This document shows, piece after piece, positions 35,492 to 45,193 of a stretch of DNA of 64,000 bases. The DNA is from an uncultured Collinsella sp. GTDB lineage: Bacteria; Actinomycetota; Coriobacteriia; Coriobacteriales; Coriobacteriaceae. The notes below the pieces were generated by a model. It ran no database searches. It had not been told where the DNA came from and saw nothing but the letters and a program-made list of their open reading frames with translations. The first letter of the stretch is position 1. The number at the start of each line of letters is the position of its first letter. The position numbers and the translations under genes are program-made. The DNA is taken from the NCBI GenBank assembly GCA_902472315.1, contig CABRNM010000001.1, forward strand, positions 186,001-250,000, written 5' to 3'.

Positions 35492-37291
35492 CTAGTTCTT
35501 ATCGGAGGCTTCGGCCTCGGCGGACTGTTCGGCGGTTTTCTCGGAATCTGATTCGGAGGTCGATCCCTGATTGGTGTTGTCGCGAATCGTTTGCGCGTCG
35601 ATCACCTGGCGGGTCTGCTCCTCGTCGATCTGGTGGCGGTACTTGGATATCGTGTCCTGCGCATCGTCGACACTTGTTTGCGGAATGCCCGCCTTGAGGC
35701 GGTTTTGCGTGTCTTCGGGCAGGTCGGACAGCTTAATGCTGGTTTCGCTCTCGAGCCAGTGGAGCTTGAGTCCGAGCGGCTTGCCGGGCAGGCCGCGCCA
35801 GACGGCGACATTGCCCTGGTAGGTACCCAGGTAGTATGAGCCGGTGACACCCGTGTAGGCCCAGATGCCAGCTGCCAGCACAAAGACGAGGGCCAGGATG
35901 GCGGCGATAGTAATGTTGCGGCGACGCACGCGTTGCGCCTCGCGCATAACGCCATCGTCAACCAGGTCAACGACTACTACGGTCACGTTGTCGTGGCCGC
36001 CGGCGGCAAGCGCCGCGTCCACTAGGTTGTCGACGCAGATTTGCGCGGTTGAGGACTGCGTGGCGATGTTCTCGATATCGCTATCGGGAATCATGCTCGA
36101 GAGGCCGTCGGAGCACAGGATCAGACGGTCGCCTTCCTCGATATGCAGAGTGAAGTGGTCGGCATACATGGCGGGGTCCGAGCCCAGTGCGCGGGTGATG
36201 ACCGAACGGTTGGGGTGGACGCGAGCCTCGTCTGCCGTGATCTCGCCGGCGTCCACGAGCTCCTCCACGTAGGAGTGGTCGCGGGTCACGCGGATGAGCG
36301 TGCCCTCGTGGAGCAGATAGGCGCGAGAGTCGCCCACGTGGGCGATGGCGAGCGTGTCGTTTTCGATGTAGGCGCAGGTGGCTGTGCAGCCCATGCCGGG
36401 CTTGCCCAGGCCGTTCAGGGCCGCCTCGATTACGGCGGCGTTGGCTGCCTCGACGGCTGCGGCCAGGCGTGCTGCGTCGGCGGACTGTGGGGCCGTCTTG
36501 GCAATAGTCTCGACGGCGATGGAAGAGGCTACCTCGCCGGCAGCGTGACCACCCATGCCGTCGCATACGCAAAAGAGCGGCGACTGCACCAGGTAGGAAT
36601 CCTCATTGTGCGGGCGCACGCAGCCAACGTCGGAGCGGGCGCCCCACATAAGTTGCGTGGTGGTGCCGGCATCATAGGTCGAGTCGGTCTCGATGCGCTC
36701 CTCGGTCAGGGGCTCAAAGCTCATGGTCGAGCCGGGGTCTTTGAGCTTGGCCTCAACGGCGGCAACGTCGATTTCGGCGGTGTCACCGGGAGAGACGGTG
36801 TCGGTCACGGCGTTTGATTCGGAATCACCGGTGTCCGGGGAGTCGGGCTCCTCGGACACGCGGGCGGTCGACTCGTCGTCTTGCGGGCTGACGTCTATAG
36901 GCTCGGGCGCCGGCGTAGACGCGGGCGCAACCTCGGACGCCGGGGCCATGGGAAACGCCGGCGCGGCGGGCTCGGGTGCCGCAAACACCGCAGCGCTCTC
37001 GTTGATTGCCGCGGCGACGGGCTCTGCAAAGTGAGCCGGCGCCGGGGTTGCTTCGGGCGCTGTGGGCTGTTCCGCAGCATGTGCGCCGATGGGCGCCGCT
37101 ACGGCATCCTCTTCGTCCTCGTTATCGGCGAGATCCGAAATATCATGCGTTACATGCGAAAGAGGCAGGGAGAACACGGTGTCCTCGGGTTCCACGGGTG
37201 CGGAGCCCGCCGGAGCGGCGTGGGCCGGTGCGGCTGCGGCGGCAGCCGGTGCCTCGGTCATGGTTGCGGACTTGTTCTCCTCGTCGATCAT
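35492..37291 (-). CDS. pstP: PP2C-type Ser/Thr phosphatase (PstP/PrpC) with long disordered N-terminus
   Basis: 599 residues. Pro/Ala/Glu-rich N-terminal extension (1-215, probably disordered), then a PP2C domain (217-450): GARSDVGCVRPHNEDSYL, CDGMGGHAAGEVAS, HVGDSRAYLL, ILCSDGLSSMI, GGHDNVTVVVV with the metal-binding aspartates intact. One membrane helix (ITIAAILALVFVLAAGIWAY, about 460-480) and an acidic extracytoplasmic tail. Reverses phosphorylation by the cluster kinases. Start overlaps the fhaB end by 4 nt (ATGA). The 215-residue leader is longer than in mycobacterial PstP, which begins close to the catalytic domain. Confidence 0.93.
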   Translation of the reverse strand: MIDEENKSATMTEAPAAAAAAPAHAAPAGSAPVEPEDTVFSLPLSHVTHDISDLADNEDEEDAVAAPIGAHAAEQPTAPEATPAPAHFAEPVAAAINESAAVFAAPEPAAPAFPMAPASEVAPASTPAPEPIDVSPQDDESTARVSEEPDSPDTGDSESNAVTDTVSPGDTAEIDVAAVEAKLKDPGSTMSFEPLTEERIETDSTYDAGTTTQLMWGARSDVGCVRPHNEDSYLVQSPLFCVCDGMGGHAAGEVASSIAVETIAKTAPQSADAARLAAAVEAANAAVIEAALNGLGKPGMGCTATCAYIENDTLAIAHVGDSRAYLLHEGTLIRVTRDHSYVEELVDAGEITADEARVHPNRSVITRALGSDPAMYADHFTLHIEEGDRLILCSDGLSSMIPDSDIENIATQSSTAQICVDNLVDAALAAGGHDNVTVVVVDLVDDGVMREAQRVRRRNITIAAILALVFVLAAGIWAYTGVTGSYYLGTYQGNVAVWRGLPGKPLGLKLHWLESETSIKLSDLPEDTQNRLKAGIPQTSVDDAQDTISKYRHQIDEEQTRQVIDAQTIRDNTNQGSTSESDSEKTAEQSAEAEASDKN

Positions 37292-37704
37292 CGACGGTTC
37301 ACCTTCATGACCACGTCGCCAATCTGGACTTCGTCGCCCTCACGCAGCGTCGCGGGCTCCACGAGCTGGCGGCCGTTGACGAGCGTGCCGTTAAGCGAGT
37401 TGAGGTCCTCGATGATGAGCGCCGGGCCCTGCAGCGAAAAGCGCGCATGCGAGGCCGAGACAAACGGCTCGTTGATGCAGATGTCCGAAGACGGCGAGCG
37501 GCCGACGATGACGGGGCCGAGCATGTCTACGTGGATGCCGCGGATACCGCGCGGACCCTTGTCCACATCAATCGTCCAGATAGCCGAGTCGCGGCGCTGC
37601 CCGCGCACAAGTCCCACGCCGGTCTTCATGACGGCGAACAGGAAGATATAGAGCAGGGCGACCAAGACGATGCGGCCTGCAAAAAGGACGATATCGATGT
37701 TCAT
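37288..37704 (-). CDS. fhaB: Membrane-anchored FHA protein (FhaB/FipA-like)
   Basis: 138 residues. N-terminal membrane helix (IVLFAGRIVLVALLYIFLFAVMKTGVGLV), then an FHA phosphothreonine-binding domain (residues 60-138) with GPVIVGRSPSSDICINEPFVSASHARFSL...DLNSLNGTLVNGR: GR, S..H and N-G motifs complete. Recruits phosphorylated partners to the division or elongation machinery. 4-nt overlap with pstP, 6-nt gap from fhaA. Confidence 0.92.
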   Translation of the reverse strand: MNIDIVLFAGRIVLVALLYIFLFAVMKTGVGLVRGQRRDSAIWTIDVDKGPRGIRGIHVDMLGPVIVGRSPSSDICINEPFVSASHARFSLQGPALIIEDLNSLNGTLVNGRQLVEPATLREGDEVQIGDVVMKVNRR

Positions 37705-37710
37705 AAGCGA

Positions 37711-38724
37711 CTATCCCCTAAATTCAAAGGTACTCAGGCCAAACGTCAGCAGATCGCCGTTGCGCAGCGGGCAGCGCGTAATGCGGCGGTTGTTGACGAG
37801 CGTGCCGTTGGTGGAATTGAGGTCCTCGATCGACCAATCCGAGCCCGTAAAGGTGAGCTGGGCGTGGCGGCGCGACACGTTGGGGTCGCGCAGGGCAATG
37901 TCGGAAACTGAGCGCTCGCGACCGATGGTCACCTGTGCGGAGGTGATGCTATGGCTCTCGCCGCTCACGACGTCGACGAGCTGGGCGAGCGGGCGCTGCG
38001 GGGCGCGAGTGCTCGCCATGTTGGAGGCGATGCCGGCTGCGGCGCCTAGGCCCACGGCGGCACCGGTCGCGGCGGCTCCGCCCATGCCGGCAAGCGCGTC
38101 GCGCGAGACGGTCTGCGGCACCGGGATGGGTGCGGCGGCGGGGTCGGGGACGCTAGGCGCGAAGGGATCTGCCACGGCAAGCGGGTCGGGAGCGGCGGCG
38201 CGAGGCGTCGGCTGCTGCTGGGGCATGGCGGCGGGGCGCTGCTGCTGCGGGGCAGCAAACTGCTGCTGGCCGGCGCGCGGGGCGCTGGCGGCACGGCTTG
38301 CGGCCGAGTTGTTCTGTCCCAGGCCGTTTTGGTAGGCGCGCTCTTCCTCGTACAGGCGGCCGAGCGTGGGCGCATCGACGTTCTCGGCAAAGACCGAGAA
38401 CTTGCCGGCGCGCAGCTGCGGATCGATCATAAAGCGCACGAGGGGCTCGCCGACAAAGACATAGCGGCGCTTTTCGGCCTGCGCCTTCACGAACTCGCGG
38501 ACCTCGCGCGAAAGCTCGGGGTAGAACGGGGCGAGCATGGGATCGTCGTCGGCGGCGATCAGGATGGTATAGAGTGCCGGCGCCGTGTTGACGCCATTGA
38601 TCACCAGAGTCTGATCCTCCATGTCGCGAGCGGCCTGCTTGGCAAGCTTCTTAAAGGAGAACGGGGCACGGGTGGCACCGAAGATGCCGGCCACGTGGTC
38701 CTCGAAGATGTTCAGGAAGTTCAC
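37711..38724 (-). CDS. fhaA: DUF3662 plus FHA domain protein (FhaA-like)
   Basis: 337 residues. N-terminal DUF3662/FhaA domain (1-125: MNFLNIFEDHVAGIFGATRAPFSFKKLAKQAARDMEDQTLVINGVNTAPALYTI), a Gln/Pro/Ala-rich linker with runs of Gln (about 140-215), and a C-terminal FHA domain with VTIGRERSVSDIALRDPNVSRRHAQLTF...DLNSTNGTLVNNR. In mycobacteria FhaA binds phospho-MviN and regulates peptidoglycan precursor flipping. Its ATG overlaps the stop of the upstream kinase by 4 nt. Confidence 0.93.
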   Translation of the reverse strand: MNFLNIFEDHVAGIFGATRAPFSFKKLAKQAARDMEDQTLVINGVNTAPALYTILIAADDDPMLAPFYPELSREVREFVKAQAEKRRYVFVGEPLVRFMIDPQLRAGKFSVFAENVDAPTLGRLYEEERAYQNGLGQNNSAASRAASAPRAGQQQFAAPQQQRPAAMPQQQPTPRAAAPDPLAVADPFAPSVPDPAAAPIPVPQTVSRDALAGMGGAAATGAAVGLGAAAGIASNMASTRAPQRPLAQLVDVVSGESHSITSAQVTIGRERSVSDIALRDPNVSRRHAQLTFTGSDWSIEDLNSTNGTLVNNRRITRCPLRNGDLLTFGLSTFEFRG

Positions 38725-40574
38725 GAAAGATCACTCTCCGTATAGGTTCTTTGGTATCCGAGCAAATATAGGCATATCCCAACGATTATAGAGGATAGGG
38801 TTCCCGCAACCGCCGCCTTGGCGACGACCGCGGCTGCAAGGCTGGCAATTTCCATATGGTGTGCAAGACAGGACGCCGCTGCGCAGCCGATGCCGGTGAC
38901 AGCGATGGCGGCGATTGCGGCAAGGTTTGAGCCCTGGTCGGCACGCTTGGCATGGGCATTGAGCAGCGCAGATGACGCCGCGGCAGTTGCCGCTACCAGC
39001 ACAAAGGCAGCCCAAAGGAGCGGGTCTCCCAGCGCTGCGGCAACGTTACCGAGCCCCAGCACGCCTCCGGCTGAAAGCGCGACCGTGGCCAGACGGGCAA
39101 AAAGCGCGCCCATGCCCGTTGCCGCGGCGGCGCTTGCCGGGCCGAGCCAAAATGACGCGACGCCGGCGGCGACCCCAGCTGCCAGGAAGGTATTGCCGGT
39201 CAGACAGCCAAGCGCGAGTGCACAGGTGAGCGTGGCGCTCGCGGCAGTCTCGGTGCGACCCCAGGCGATCCACCAACCGGACATGGCGGCGGCAAAGATC
39301 ACCGCGACGGGCAGCATCGACAGGATGCCCTGCGCCTGCATGGTGGCGTTGGCCATGAGCACCAAAAAGCCCACAGCCGAGATGGCCGAGCCAATCTGGG
39401 GGGCCAGGCCAGCCGCCGCTCCGATCGCGATGGCCGCAATGACCAGGCCGGGAAGCGCCGCGACCCCGGCCGTTTGCATCAGCAAAAAGCTAAAGGTGCC
39501 GCACGTTAGCGCCGAGATAGTGCGCATGGTGTAGTCGCGCGCATGGCTCCAGCGCGTGCCCGCCCAGCCGAGTGCGGGGTCGACCTCGATGGCGTCGTCC
39601 TCGTAGTGCGACGGCTCGATATCGTCGAGCTCCTGCTCGTCATCCGAAAGTTCGCCAACCATTTGCTCCAGGCTGCGACGGCCCTCGCGCACGCTGCCCA
39701 GACCGGCAAGGAGCTGGTCGCAAAATGCCTCGATGCTGTTGGGGCGGTCCTGCGGCATGGGGGAGAGCGCGCTCATGAGCGCGGCCTCGGCTCCCGGGGG
39801 AAAGTGTGGTATCAGCTCGCTGGGATAGGTGGCGCCGCCGATGATGCGGTCGAGCGAGTCGGCGGGCGTGGCCGCCATAAAGGGAGCGCTGCCGCACAGG
39901 CCCTCGTAGATCACACAGGCGAGGGCAAAGACATCGGCGCGTTCGTCGACCGTGCCGGTCTCGATATCGAGCTGCTCGGGCGGCATGTAGCCGATGGTGC
40001 CGCCGCGCGAGCCGCCAAAGCCACCGGCGGACGACAGTCGCGCCATGCCAAAGTCGGTGAGCTTTACATTGCCCGAGTGGTCGATGAGCACGTTGGCGGG
40101 CTTAATGTCCAGGTGGAGTACGCCATTACTATGGGCGAAGGTGAGCGCCTGGCCTAGGGCATCGGCAATGGCCGCGGCCTCGTCAAAGGTAAGTGAGTGA
40201 CCGTCCACGCGGTGCAAAAACTCGGCCAGCGACATGCCATCGACATATTCCATAACCAGGTAGGCATAGGCTGTGTCGTGCGTAAAGTCGATGACCTGCA
40301 CGATGTTGGGATGTTGAAGCATGGCGGCAGTGTGCGCCTCGCGCAGGACATCCATGATGTCGCTGGCGGGCATGCCGACACCGTTAATAAGGGGGATGCG
40401 CTTAATGGCGACGCGGCGGCGCAGGTGCGTGTCGCGGCAGATCTCGATGGAGCCAAAACCGCCGGTCGCAAGTGTCTCGAGCGGCTGGTACCGCTTGAGC
40501 AGCTCGCGAGAGCTGGTGCCCTCCAAAGGAACGTCCGGCGAGAACCGGGCGGTATGTTGCGAGAAAAGCGGCAT
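38721..40574 (-). CDS. Ser/Thr kinase with HLD catalytic motif and polytopic C-terminus
   Basis: 617 residues. Kinase domain 25-290: G-loop LATGGFGSIEICRD, VAIKRI, catalytic loop VLHLDIKPANVLI (about 152-160) where Leu replaces the usual Arg of HRD, DFGMA, and GTIGYMPPEQ. It is thus a non-RD kinase with Asp, Lys, Asn and DFG retained. An acidic linker (EDDAIEVDPALGW) is followed by about 9-10 membrane helices (370-610, Ala/Gly-rich) instead of PASTA repeats. First gene of the kinase/FHA/cell-wall operon, in the pknA position. ATG 40574 with GAGGG upstream; a TTG 6 nt earlier is possible. Confidence 0.88.
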   Translation of the reverse strand: MPLFSQHTARFSPDVPLEGTSSRELLKRYQPLETLATGGFGSIEICRDTHLRRRVAIKRIPLINGVGMPASDIMDVLREAHTAAMLQHPNIVQVIDFTHDTAYAYLVMEYVDGMSLAEFLHRVDGHSLTFDEAAAIADALGQALTFAHSNGVLHLDIKPANVLIDHSGNVKLTDFGMARLSSAGGFGGSRGGTIGYMPPEQLDIETGTVDERADVFALACVIYEGLCGSAPFMAATPADSLDRIIGGATYPSELIPHFPPGAEAALMSALSPMPQDRPNSIEAFCDQLLAGLGSVREGRRSLEQMVGELSDDEQELDDIEPSHYEDDAIEVDPALGWAGTRWSHARDYTMRTISALTCGTFSFLLMQTAGVAALPGLVIAAIAIGAAAGLAPQIGSAISAVGFLVLMANATMQAQGILSMLPVAVIFAAAMSGWWIAWGRTETAASATLTCALALGCLTGNTFLAAGVAAGVASFWLGPASAAAATGMGALFARLATVALSAGGVLGLGNVAAALGDPLLWAAFVLVAATAAASSALLNAHAKRADQGSNLAAIAAIAVTGIGCAAASCLAHHMEIASLAAAVVAKAAVAGTLSSIIVGICLYLLGYQRTYTESDLS

Positions 40575-40722
40575 GGCCAACCCTCGTGCGTTTAAAGTTC
40601 GTTTGCGAGCGGCGGGCGCGGAGCCGAGCCGTTCGCGGTGGCATAGATGCTGCTAGTGTAGCACGCGCGGGTGGGCGACATTCAATTTAAGCTCCGTCTG
40701 GGGTCTGGACCCTGCGTCCGGC
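40575..40722. other. Divergent-looking gap before the kinase operon
   Basis: About 150 bp holding the operon promoter region and the end of the YcxB-like gene. I see no clear -35/-10 pair, terminator or repeat. Confidence 0.4.
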
Positions 40723-41430
40723 CTAGTGCTTCTTCTTGTTCTTCTTCTGCTTGCGCTTGGTCTCCTGGGGCTTGTCGCCCTGCTTGGCCTCGGCGGCGGC
40801 CTTCTCGGCCTTCATTTTCTTCTTCTTGGTCTCGATGCGGAGTTTTTTGTTGATGCGCGCCTTAAGGAAGGGACCGAACTGCTCGGCATCGCCGCGGACA
40901 AAGGTGTCCTTAGGGATCGTCACGCCCTGGTCGGCGAACATGGCCACAAAGATGCGCTCGCCGTCGAGCACGTGGTCGAGCTTTTCAAACGGGAAGAACT
41001 GTGACTTGCCGCTCTTGCCCCAAACCATCAGGCCGTCCTCGTTGGCGGCGACGCGGCGATAGCGGCCGCCCATGGACTCGTCGGCCTCAACGGCGTCGAT
41101 AAAGTCGCGGGCGAGGGTGTGGTGCAGGTTTTTGCTCCACCAGGCCAAAAAGGCGCCGAACACGATCAGGACGACGCCAAACTTGATCCAGTTGCCGCCG
41201 GCCACCAGCATGCCGATGCCGATGAGCGCGGCAATTGCCGCGGCGACATACAGCGAGCCGCGACGCCTGGGCGAGGCGACCAGGCGGGCGAAGTCGGTGA
41301 CCAGGTCGTTTTCGTACTGGTACTCGTTGAGGTACAGGATGCCGTCGTCGGCTGCGGCCTGCTCCTCGAGCGCGACCTCGACCTGGTCGGCTGCTTCGGA
41401 GGGGACGAGGTTGCTCTCTGCGTCTGCCAT
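40723..41430 (-). CDS. YcxB-like domain membrane protein
   Basis: 235 residues. Two adjacent membrane helices (GSLYVAAAIAALIGIGMLVAGG, IKFGVVLIVFGAFLAWWS; about 58-100), then a YcxB-like soluble domain (ANEDGLMVWGKSGKSQFFPFEKLDHVLDGERIFVAMFADQGVTIPKDTFVRGD). The C-terminus is extremely Lys-rich and probably contacts RNA or membrane lipid. ATG 41430 (MADAESN) is chosen; GGAG lies 10 nt upstream. Family function unknown. Divergent from dnaX. Confidence 0.8.
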   Translation of the reverse strand: MADAESNLVPSEAADQVEVALEEQAAADDGILYLNEYQYENDLVTDFARLVASPRRRGSLYVAAAIAALIGIGMLVAGGNWIKFGVVLIVFGAFLAWWSKNLHHTLARDFIDAVEADESMGGRYRRVAANEDGLMVWGKSGKSQFFPFEKLDHVLDGERIFVAMFADQGVTIPKDTFVRGDAEQFGPFLKARINKKLRIETKKKKMKAEKAAAEAKQGDKPQETKRKQKKNKKKH

Positions 41431-41545
41431 GCTCTTTGGACTCCTATCGCGGCGGGCTCGCCGTACGGGTATTATGGAATGCAGTATGCCGTGCGACCGC
41501 ATGGCCGCCGCGGCAACAAGACTCAGTATACCCGGGGGAGCACCC

Positions 41546-44023
41546 ATGGAATCGTTGTACCGAAAGTATCGCCCGCTCACCTTCGACTCCGTGGTGGGCC
41601 AGCAGCATATCGTCTCGACGCTCGAGCACGCCATCACCGAGGGGCGCCTGTCCCACGCCTACCTGTTCTGCGGACCGCGCGGCACGGGCAAGACCACCAT
41701 GGCGCGTATTCTTGCCAAGGCGCTGCTTTGCCGCAATGCCGAGGCGGCGCGCGCCGAGGGTGCGAGCGGCTGCATGCCCGACGGCACCTGTGAGGAATGC
41801 GAGCTCATCGCCGAGGGCAACCACCCCGATGTCTACGAGCTCGATGCCGCAAGCCGTACCGGCGTAGACAACGTGCGCGAGGAGATCATCAACTCCGTCA
41901 ACTTTGCCCCGGTGCGCGGCAAGTACAAGATTTATATCATCGACGAGGTCCACATGCTCACAACGGCGGCGTTTAACGCGCTGCTCAAGACGCTCGAGGA
42001 GCCGCCGGCACACGTGATCTTTGTGTTGTGCACCACCGACCCGCAAAAGATTCTGGAGACCATTCTCTCACGCTGCCAGCGCTTCGATTTCCACCGCATC
42101 GGCAACGAGGATATCGAGCATCGCCTGTCTTACGTGTGCGAGCAGGAGGGCTTCGATTACGACGACGAGGCACTCGCCATTGTGGCGCGCCATGCCAAGG
42201 GCGGTATGCGCGACGCGCTTTCCACGCTGGAGCAGCTGAGCGTCTTTGGCAACGGTTCTGTGCATGCGGACGACGCCCGCTCGCTTTTGGGCGAGGTTTC
42301 GGACCAGATCCTGGGCGAGTTTTCCCGCGCCATTGCCGATCGCGATGTTGCCGAGCTCTATGGACTGATCCGTGCGCAGGTCGAGGAGGGCAATGACCTG
42401 CTGGAGCTGACGCGCGACCTGGTGGCGCATGTGCGCGACGTGTACGTTGCCTGCGTTGCCGGTGCCCGTGCCGAGCTGTTTGAGGGCGGCTCCGAGCAGG
42501 CCGAGGCGCTTGCTGCCGAGGCCGCTGCCTTTGGCGAGCATCCTGCCGACCGCCTGGCCCGCGTGCTGACGGTGCTCGACGATGCCGCACTGGAGATGAG
42601 GGGCGCGAGCGACGTGCGCCTGGTGCTCGAGATTGCCTGCACGCGTCTGGCGCGTCCCGAGGCCGATTTAACGATTGAGGCATTGGCCGAGCGCGTGGCA
42701 CGCCTGGAGGCCATGATTGCCAACGGCGCCGTGCCGGCGAGCGTGGCTGCTGCTCAGGCCGCCGCGCCTGCAGCATCCGTACCCGCTGCTGCCCAACAGC
42801 CGACGCTCATTTCGGGCGCTCGTGCTGCCGCTCCGGCGGCATCCGCTGCCCCCGCTGCTACGTCCGCGCGCCAGGGCGGTATGCCTTGGGACCGCGGCGC
42901 TGCTGTTCCGGCTGCCCAGCCTGCGACCAAGTCCGCGGCTCCTGCGCCGGCGCCCAGACCTGTAACGCCTGCACCTCAGCCCGTTGCGGCTCCGGCTTCC
43001 GCGCCTGCTGCATCGACCGTGTCGGTGTCCAAGCCCAACAACGCCGCCCAGGTTGCCGCCGCCGGTGCTGCCGAGACCCCCGCGGTTGAGGACGCCGGCG
43101 AGCTCCAGCGCAAATGGGCCGAGGTCGTCGAGCGCGTCAAGGCTCGTCAGGCCTCCTACGCAGGGCTTTTGCTCAACGCCCGCGCCACGGCCGACGACGG
43201 CTCCAAGCTCACGGTCTCGTTCCCCGCGGGTTCGACTTTTGCCATCAAGATGCTCGGTCGCGCCGATACGCAGTCGGTGGTCCTGCCGACGGTCTGCGCG
43301 GTCTTCGGTCGTCGTACCGTCGACTATGTCCTGGATGGGGGTGGCACGCCGGCTCCTCAACATGAGGAGCATTCTCCATCTGCACGGGCTGCGGTATCTG
43401 CGGACCCGCAACCCGTGTCCTCGGTGCCCCCTGCATCCTCGAGCGCCAGCGCGACGCAGCCAAAAGCGGCGCCGGTAGCGGCACCGACCCCGTCGGCGCC
43501 TGAACCCGCTGCGCCCAAACCGGCTGCTCCGATCCCCGCGCCCAAGTCCGCTGCCGCGCCTGCGCCCAAGTCATCCGACCTGGCCAAGGCCCCTTGGCTG
43601 CGCTCCGACAACCCTGCCGGTGCTCCTGCCACGGGCAAGCTCCCGACCGAGCCCGCGCCCCGAGCGCCCGAGCGCGCGTCCGTCCCCATGGCTCAGCCGC
43701 CTGCGCAGGCTGCGCCATGGGAATCCGAGCAGGTGCCCTACGACGATGCTATGGTCGGTGGTTTTGCTGCCGATGCCGGCGGGGACAATCTGCCCCCGTT
43801 CGACGTGCCGGGTGCGGCGTCCGCGACCAAGGCCGCTGCTGTGGCACCCGCAGCCTCTGCAAACGACGACGTCCCCGCCGCTCCCTGGGAATCCAATCCC
43901 GGTGCTGGCAGCCCCTTCGGCCATCAGGGCGCAGCCCCGAGCATCCCGCAGACCGAGGACGAGGCCAAGGCCCTCATCCGCAGCGTCTTCGGTCAGTCCA
44001 CCATCTTCAAGCCGGTGGAGTAA
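41546..44023 (+). CDS. dnaX: DNA polymerase III subunits gamma/tau
   Basis: 825 residues. Clamp-loader ATPase: Walker A CGPRGTGKTTMARI (about 44), zinc module with CRN, GCMPDGTCEEC, IIDEVHMLTTAAFNALLKTLEEPP (Walker B), sensor 1 CTTDPQKI and SRCQRFDFHRI. The collar domain runs to about 375. The C-terminal 440 residues are Ala/Pro-rich low complexity with an embedded tau-like patch (ELQRKWAEVVERVKARQASYAGLLLNARATADDGSKLTVSF). ATG 41546 (MESLYRKYRPLTF) behind GGGGGAG; the open frame extends far upstream but without a start signal. No frameshift slippery A-run was noted. Confidence 0.96.
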   Translation: MESLYRKYRPLTFDSVVGQQHIVSTLEHAITEGRLSHAYLFCGPRGTGKTTMARILAKALLCRNAEAARAEGASGCMPDGTCEECELIAEGNHPDVYELDAASRTGVDNVREEIINSVNFAPVRGKYKIYIIDEVHMLTTAAFNALLKTLEEPPAHVIFVLCTTDPQKILETILSRCQRFDFHRIGNEDIEHRLSYVCEQEGFDYDDEALAIVARHAKGGMRDALSTLEQLSVFGNGSVHADDARSLLGEVSDQILGEFSRAIADRDVAELYGLIRAQVEEGNDLLELTRDLVAHVRDVYVACVAGARAELFEGGSEQAEALAAEAAAFGEHPADRLARVLTVLDDAALEMRGASDVRLVLEIACTRLARPEADLTIEALAERVARLEAMIANGAVPASVAAAQAAAPAASVPAAAQQPTLISGARAAAPAASAAPAATSARQGGMPWDRGAAVPAAQPATKSAAPAPAPRPVTPAPQPVAAPASAPAASTVSVSKPNNAAQVAAAGAAETPAVEDAGELQRKWAEVVERVKARQASYAGLLLNARATADDGSKLTVSFPAGSTFAIKMLGRADTQSVVLPTVCAVFGRRTVDYVLDGGGTPAPQHEEHSPSARAAVSADPQPVSSVPPASSSASATQPKAAPVAAPTPSAPEPAAPKPAAPIPAPKSAAAPAPKSSDLAKAPWLRSDNPAGAPATGKLPTEPAPRAPERASVPMAQPPAQAAPWESEQVPYDDAMVGGFAADAGGDNLPPFDVPGAASATKAAAVAPAASANDDVPAAPWESNPGAGSPFGHQGAAPSIPQTEDEAKALIRSVFGQSTIFKPVE

Positions 44024-44044
44024 CCGTGCGGGCGGGTATGCTGC

Positions 44045-44518
44045 TCAAGAAGAGATCTCTTTGTCCGGGCGCATCTGTATTTCGGACATGTGTAGTGTGG
44101 TGTCGCGTATATCGCATTCGAGCAGGCAGGTGCGTGACGGTCGGCCTAGGGTGCTGAGGTCGATACGATACGTCGCGTGGCTGTCCGTGTGCTCGACTTG
44201 CTCGGCGTTGACGGTTGCTCCGATTGTCAATAAAGAGCCCGGTTCGGCATCGACAATCTTGAAGTCCTTTATCTTGACCTTGAACTCTTGGTAGAGGGAC
44301 GGGCTGTTGTAGTAAACAGTTCGGGTTCCATCGGTGCACTCATCGGTCGCTTCCCATTTGACGACGGGTTGGTCCGAGCTGGCTATCAGCAGTTCTGCTC
44401 CAAAGGCTATAGCATGGGTGATGACAACCAGCAATGCCCAGCCGACAAAGAGATAGAGAACCACATATGCAACGGGGTGTTTTGAGCGGATGTTTTGGAG
44501 CGCGTCGGGGGCATTCAT
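44045..44518 (-). CDS. Membrane-anchored protein, unknown function
   Basis: 157 residues. One N-terminal membrane helix (VAYVVLYLFVGWALLVVITHAIAFGAELL, about 16-45) and an extracytoplasmic domain with Cys residues in DECTDG and TCLLECDIRD. ATG behind TTGGAGGTGCC. GC is lower than dnaX. Resembles in plan the exported proteins at 14386 and 15274 (short anchor plus small Cys domain). Convergent with dnaX, 21 nt apart. No family recognised. Confidence 0.65.
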   Translation of the reverse strand: MNAPDALQNIRSKHPVAYVVLYLFVGWALLVVITHAIAFGAELLIASSDQPVVKWEATDECTDGTRTVYYNSPSLYQEFKVKIKDFKIVDAEPGSLLTIGATVNAEQVEHTDSHATYRIDLSTLGRPSRTCLLECDIRDTTLHMSEIQMRPDKEISS

Positions 44519-44859
44519 GGGGGCACCTCCAAATTGCTGTCTGTGACAATCAAATTATACCCTGCCATCATGAGCGCCGCCTCGAGCAGCGGTTCGGCAT
44601 TTTGTTATCTAGCTGGATGCAGAAAATGTCGGATTCCGGCTCTACAAGATTTAGCTTTCAATATTATGCAGATGCGAATTATTCAACTTCGCATAATCTT
44701 TGGGTGCGGTTTGCACTCCAGGACATGTATATCGACTGAGGTAACACGTCCGCCCCGCTCTCTCGCCGCGCGCCGTGGTACGATTTTTGAGTTTGAAAGT
44801 CCTGCCGTGCTCCGGCTGCCCTTGCAGCTCGGCGTGCGGCCGCACGTAAAGGAGCCATC
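44519..44859. other. Gap upstream of ybaB
   Basis: 341 bp, AT-rich in the middle. Holds a short dyad ATGCGAA (44672-44678) / TTCGCAT (44688-44694) and GC-rich sequence near 44800. I looked for a small SRP RNA, common next to dnaX/recR, and saw no GGAAGCAGC-type apical motif. Overlapping frames here lack ribosome sites. Confidence 0.5.
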
Positions 44860-45180
44860 ATGGCCGGTATGAACATGCAGCAGATGATGAAGCAGGCTCG
44901 CAAGATGCAGGAGCAGCTTGCCGCCGCGCAGGAGAACCTCAAGTCCCAGACCGTCGACGCCTCTGCCGGCGGCGGCATGGTCAAGGTGACCGTTAACGGC
45001 GAGATGGAGCTCGTCAACCTCACCATCGATCCCGATGCGCTCGATCCCGAGGACGTCGATATGCTGCAGGATATGATCATGGCTGCCGTCAACGAGGCCG
45101 TCCGCGGCGTCAACGAGCTCGCCAACAAGCAGATGGGCGCCATCACCGGCGGCCTCAACATCCCGGGCATGCCGTTCTAA
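44860..45180 (+). CDS. YbaB/EbfC family nucleoid-associated protein
   Basis: 106 residues. N-terminal helix [59 protein letters not shown]-terminal helix with [18 protein letters not shown], Gly/Met-rich tail. Dimeric DNA-binding protein, nearly always encoded between dnaX and recR, as here. AAAGGAG upstream. recR starts 13 nt downstream. Confidence 0.96.
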   Translation: MAGMNMQQMMKQARKMQEQLAAAQENLKSQTVDASAGGGMVKVTVNGEMELVNLTIDPDALDPEDVDMLQDMIMAAVNEAVRGVNELANKQMGAITGGLNIPGMPF

Positions 45181-45193
45181 GACACGCATATAT

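Noticed and set aside
44519..44859. SRP (4.5S) RNA gene near dnaX
   Set aside because: No GGAAGCAGC-type apical loop or matching stem on either strand.
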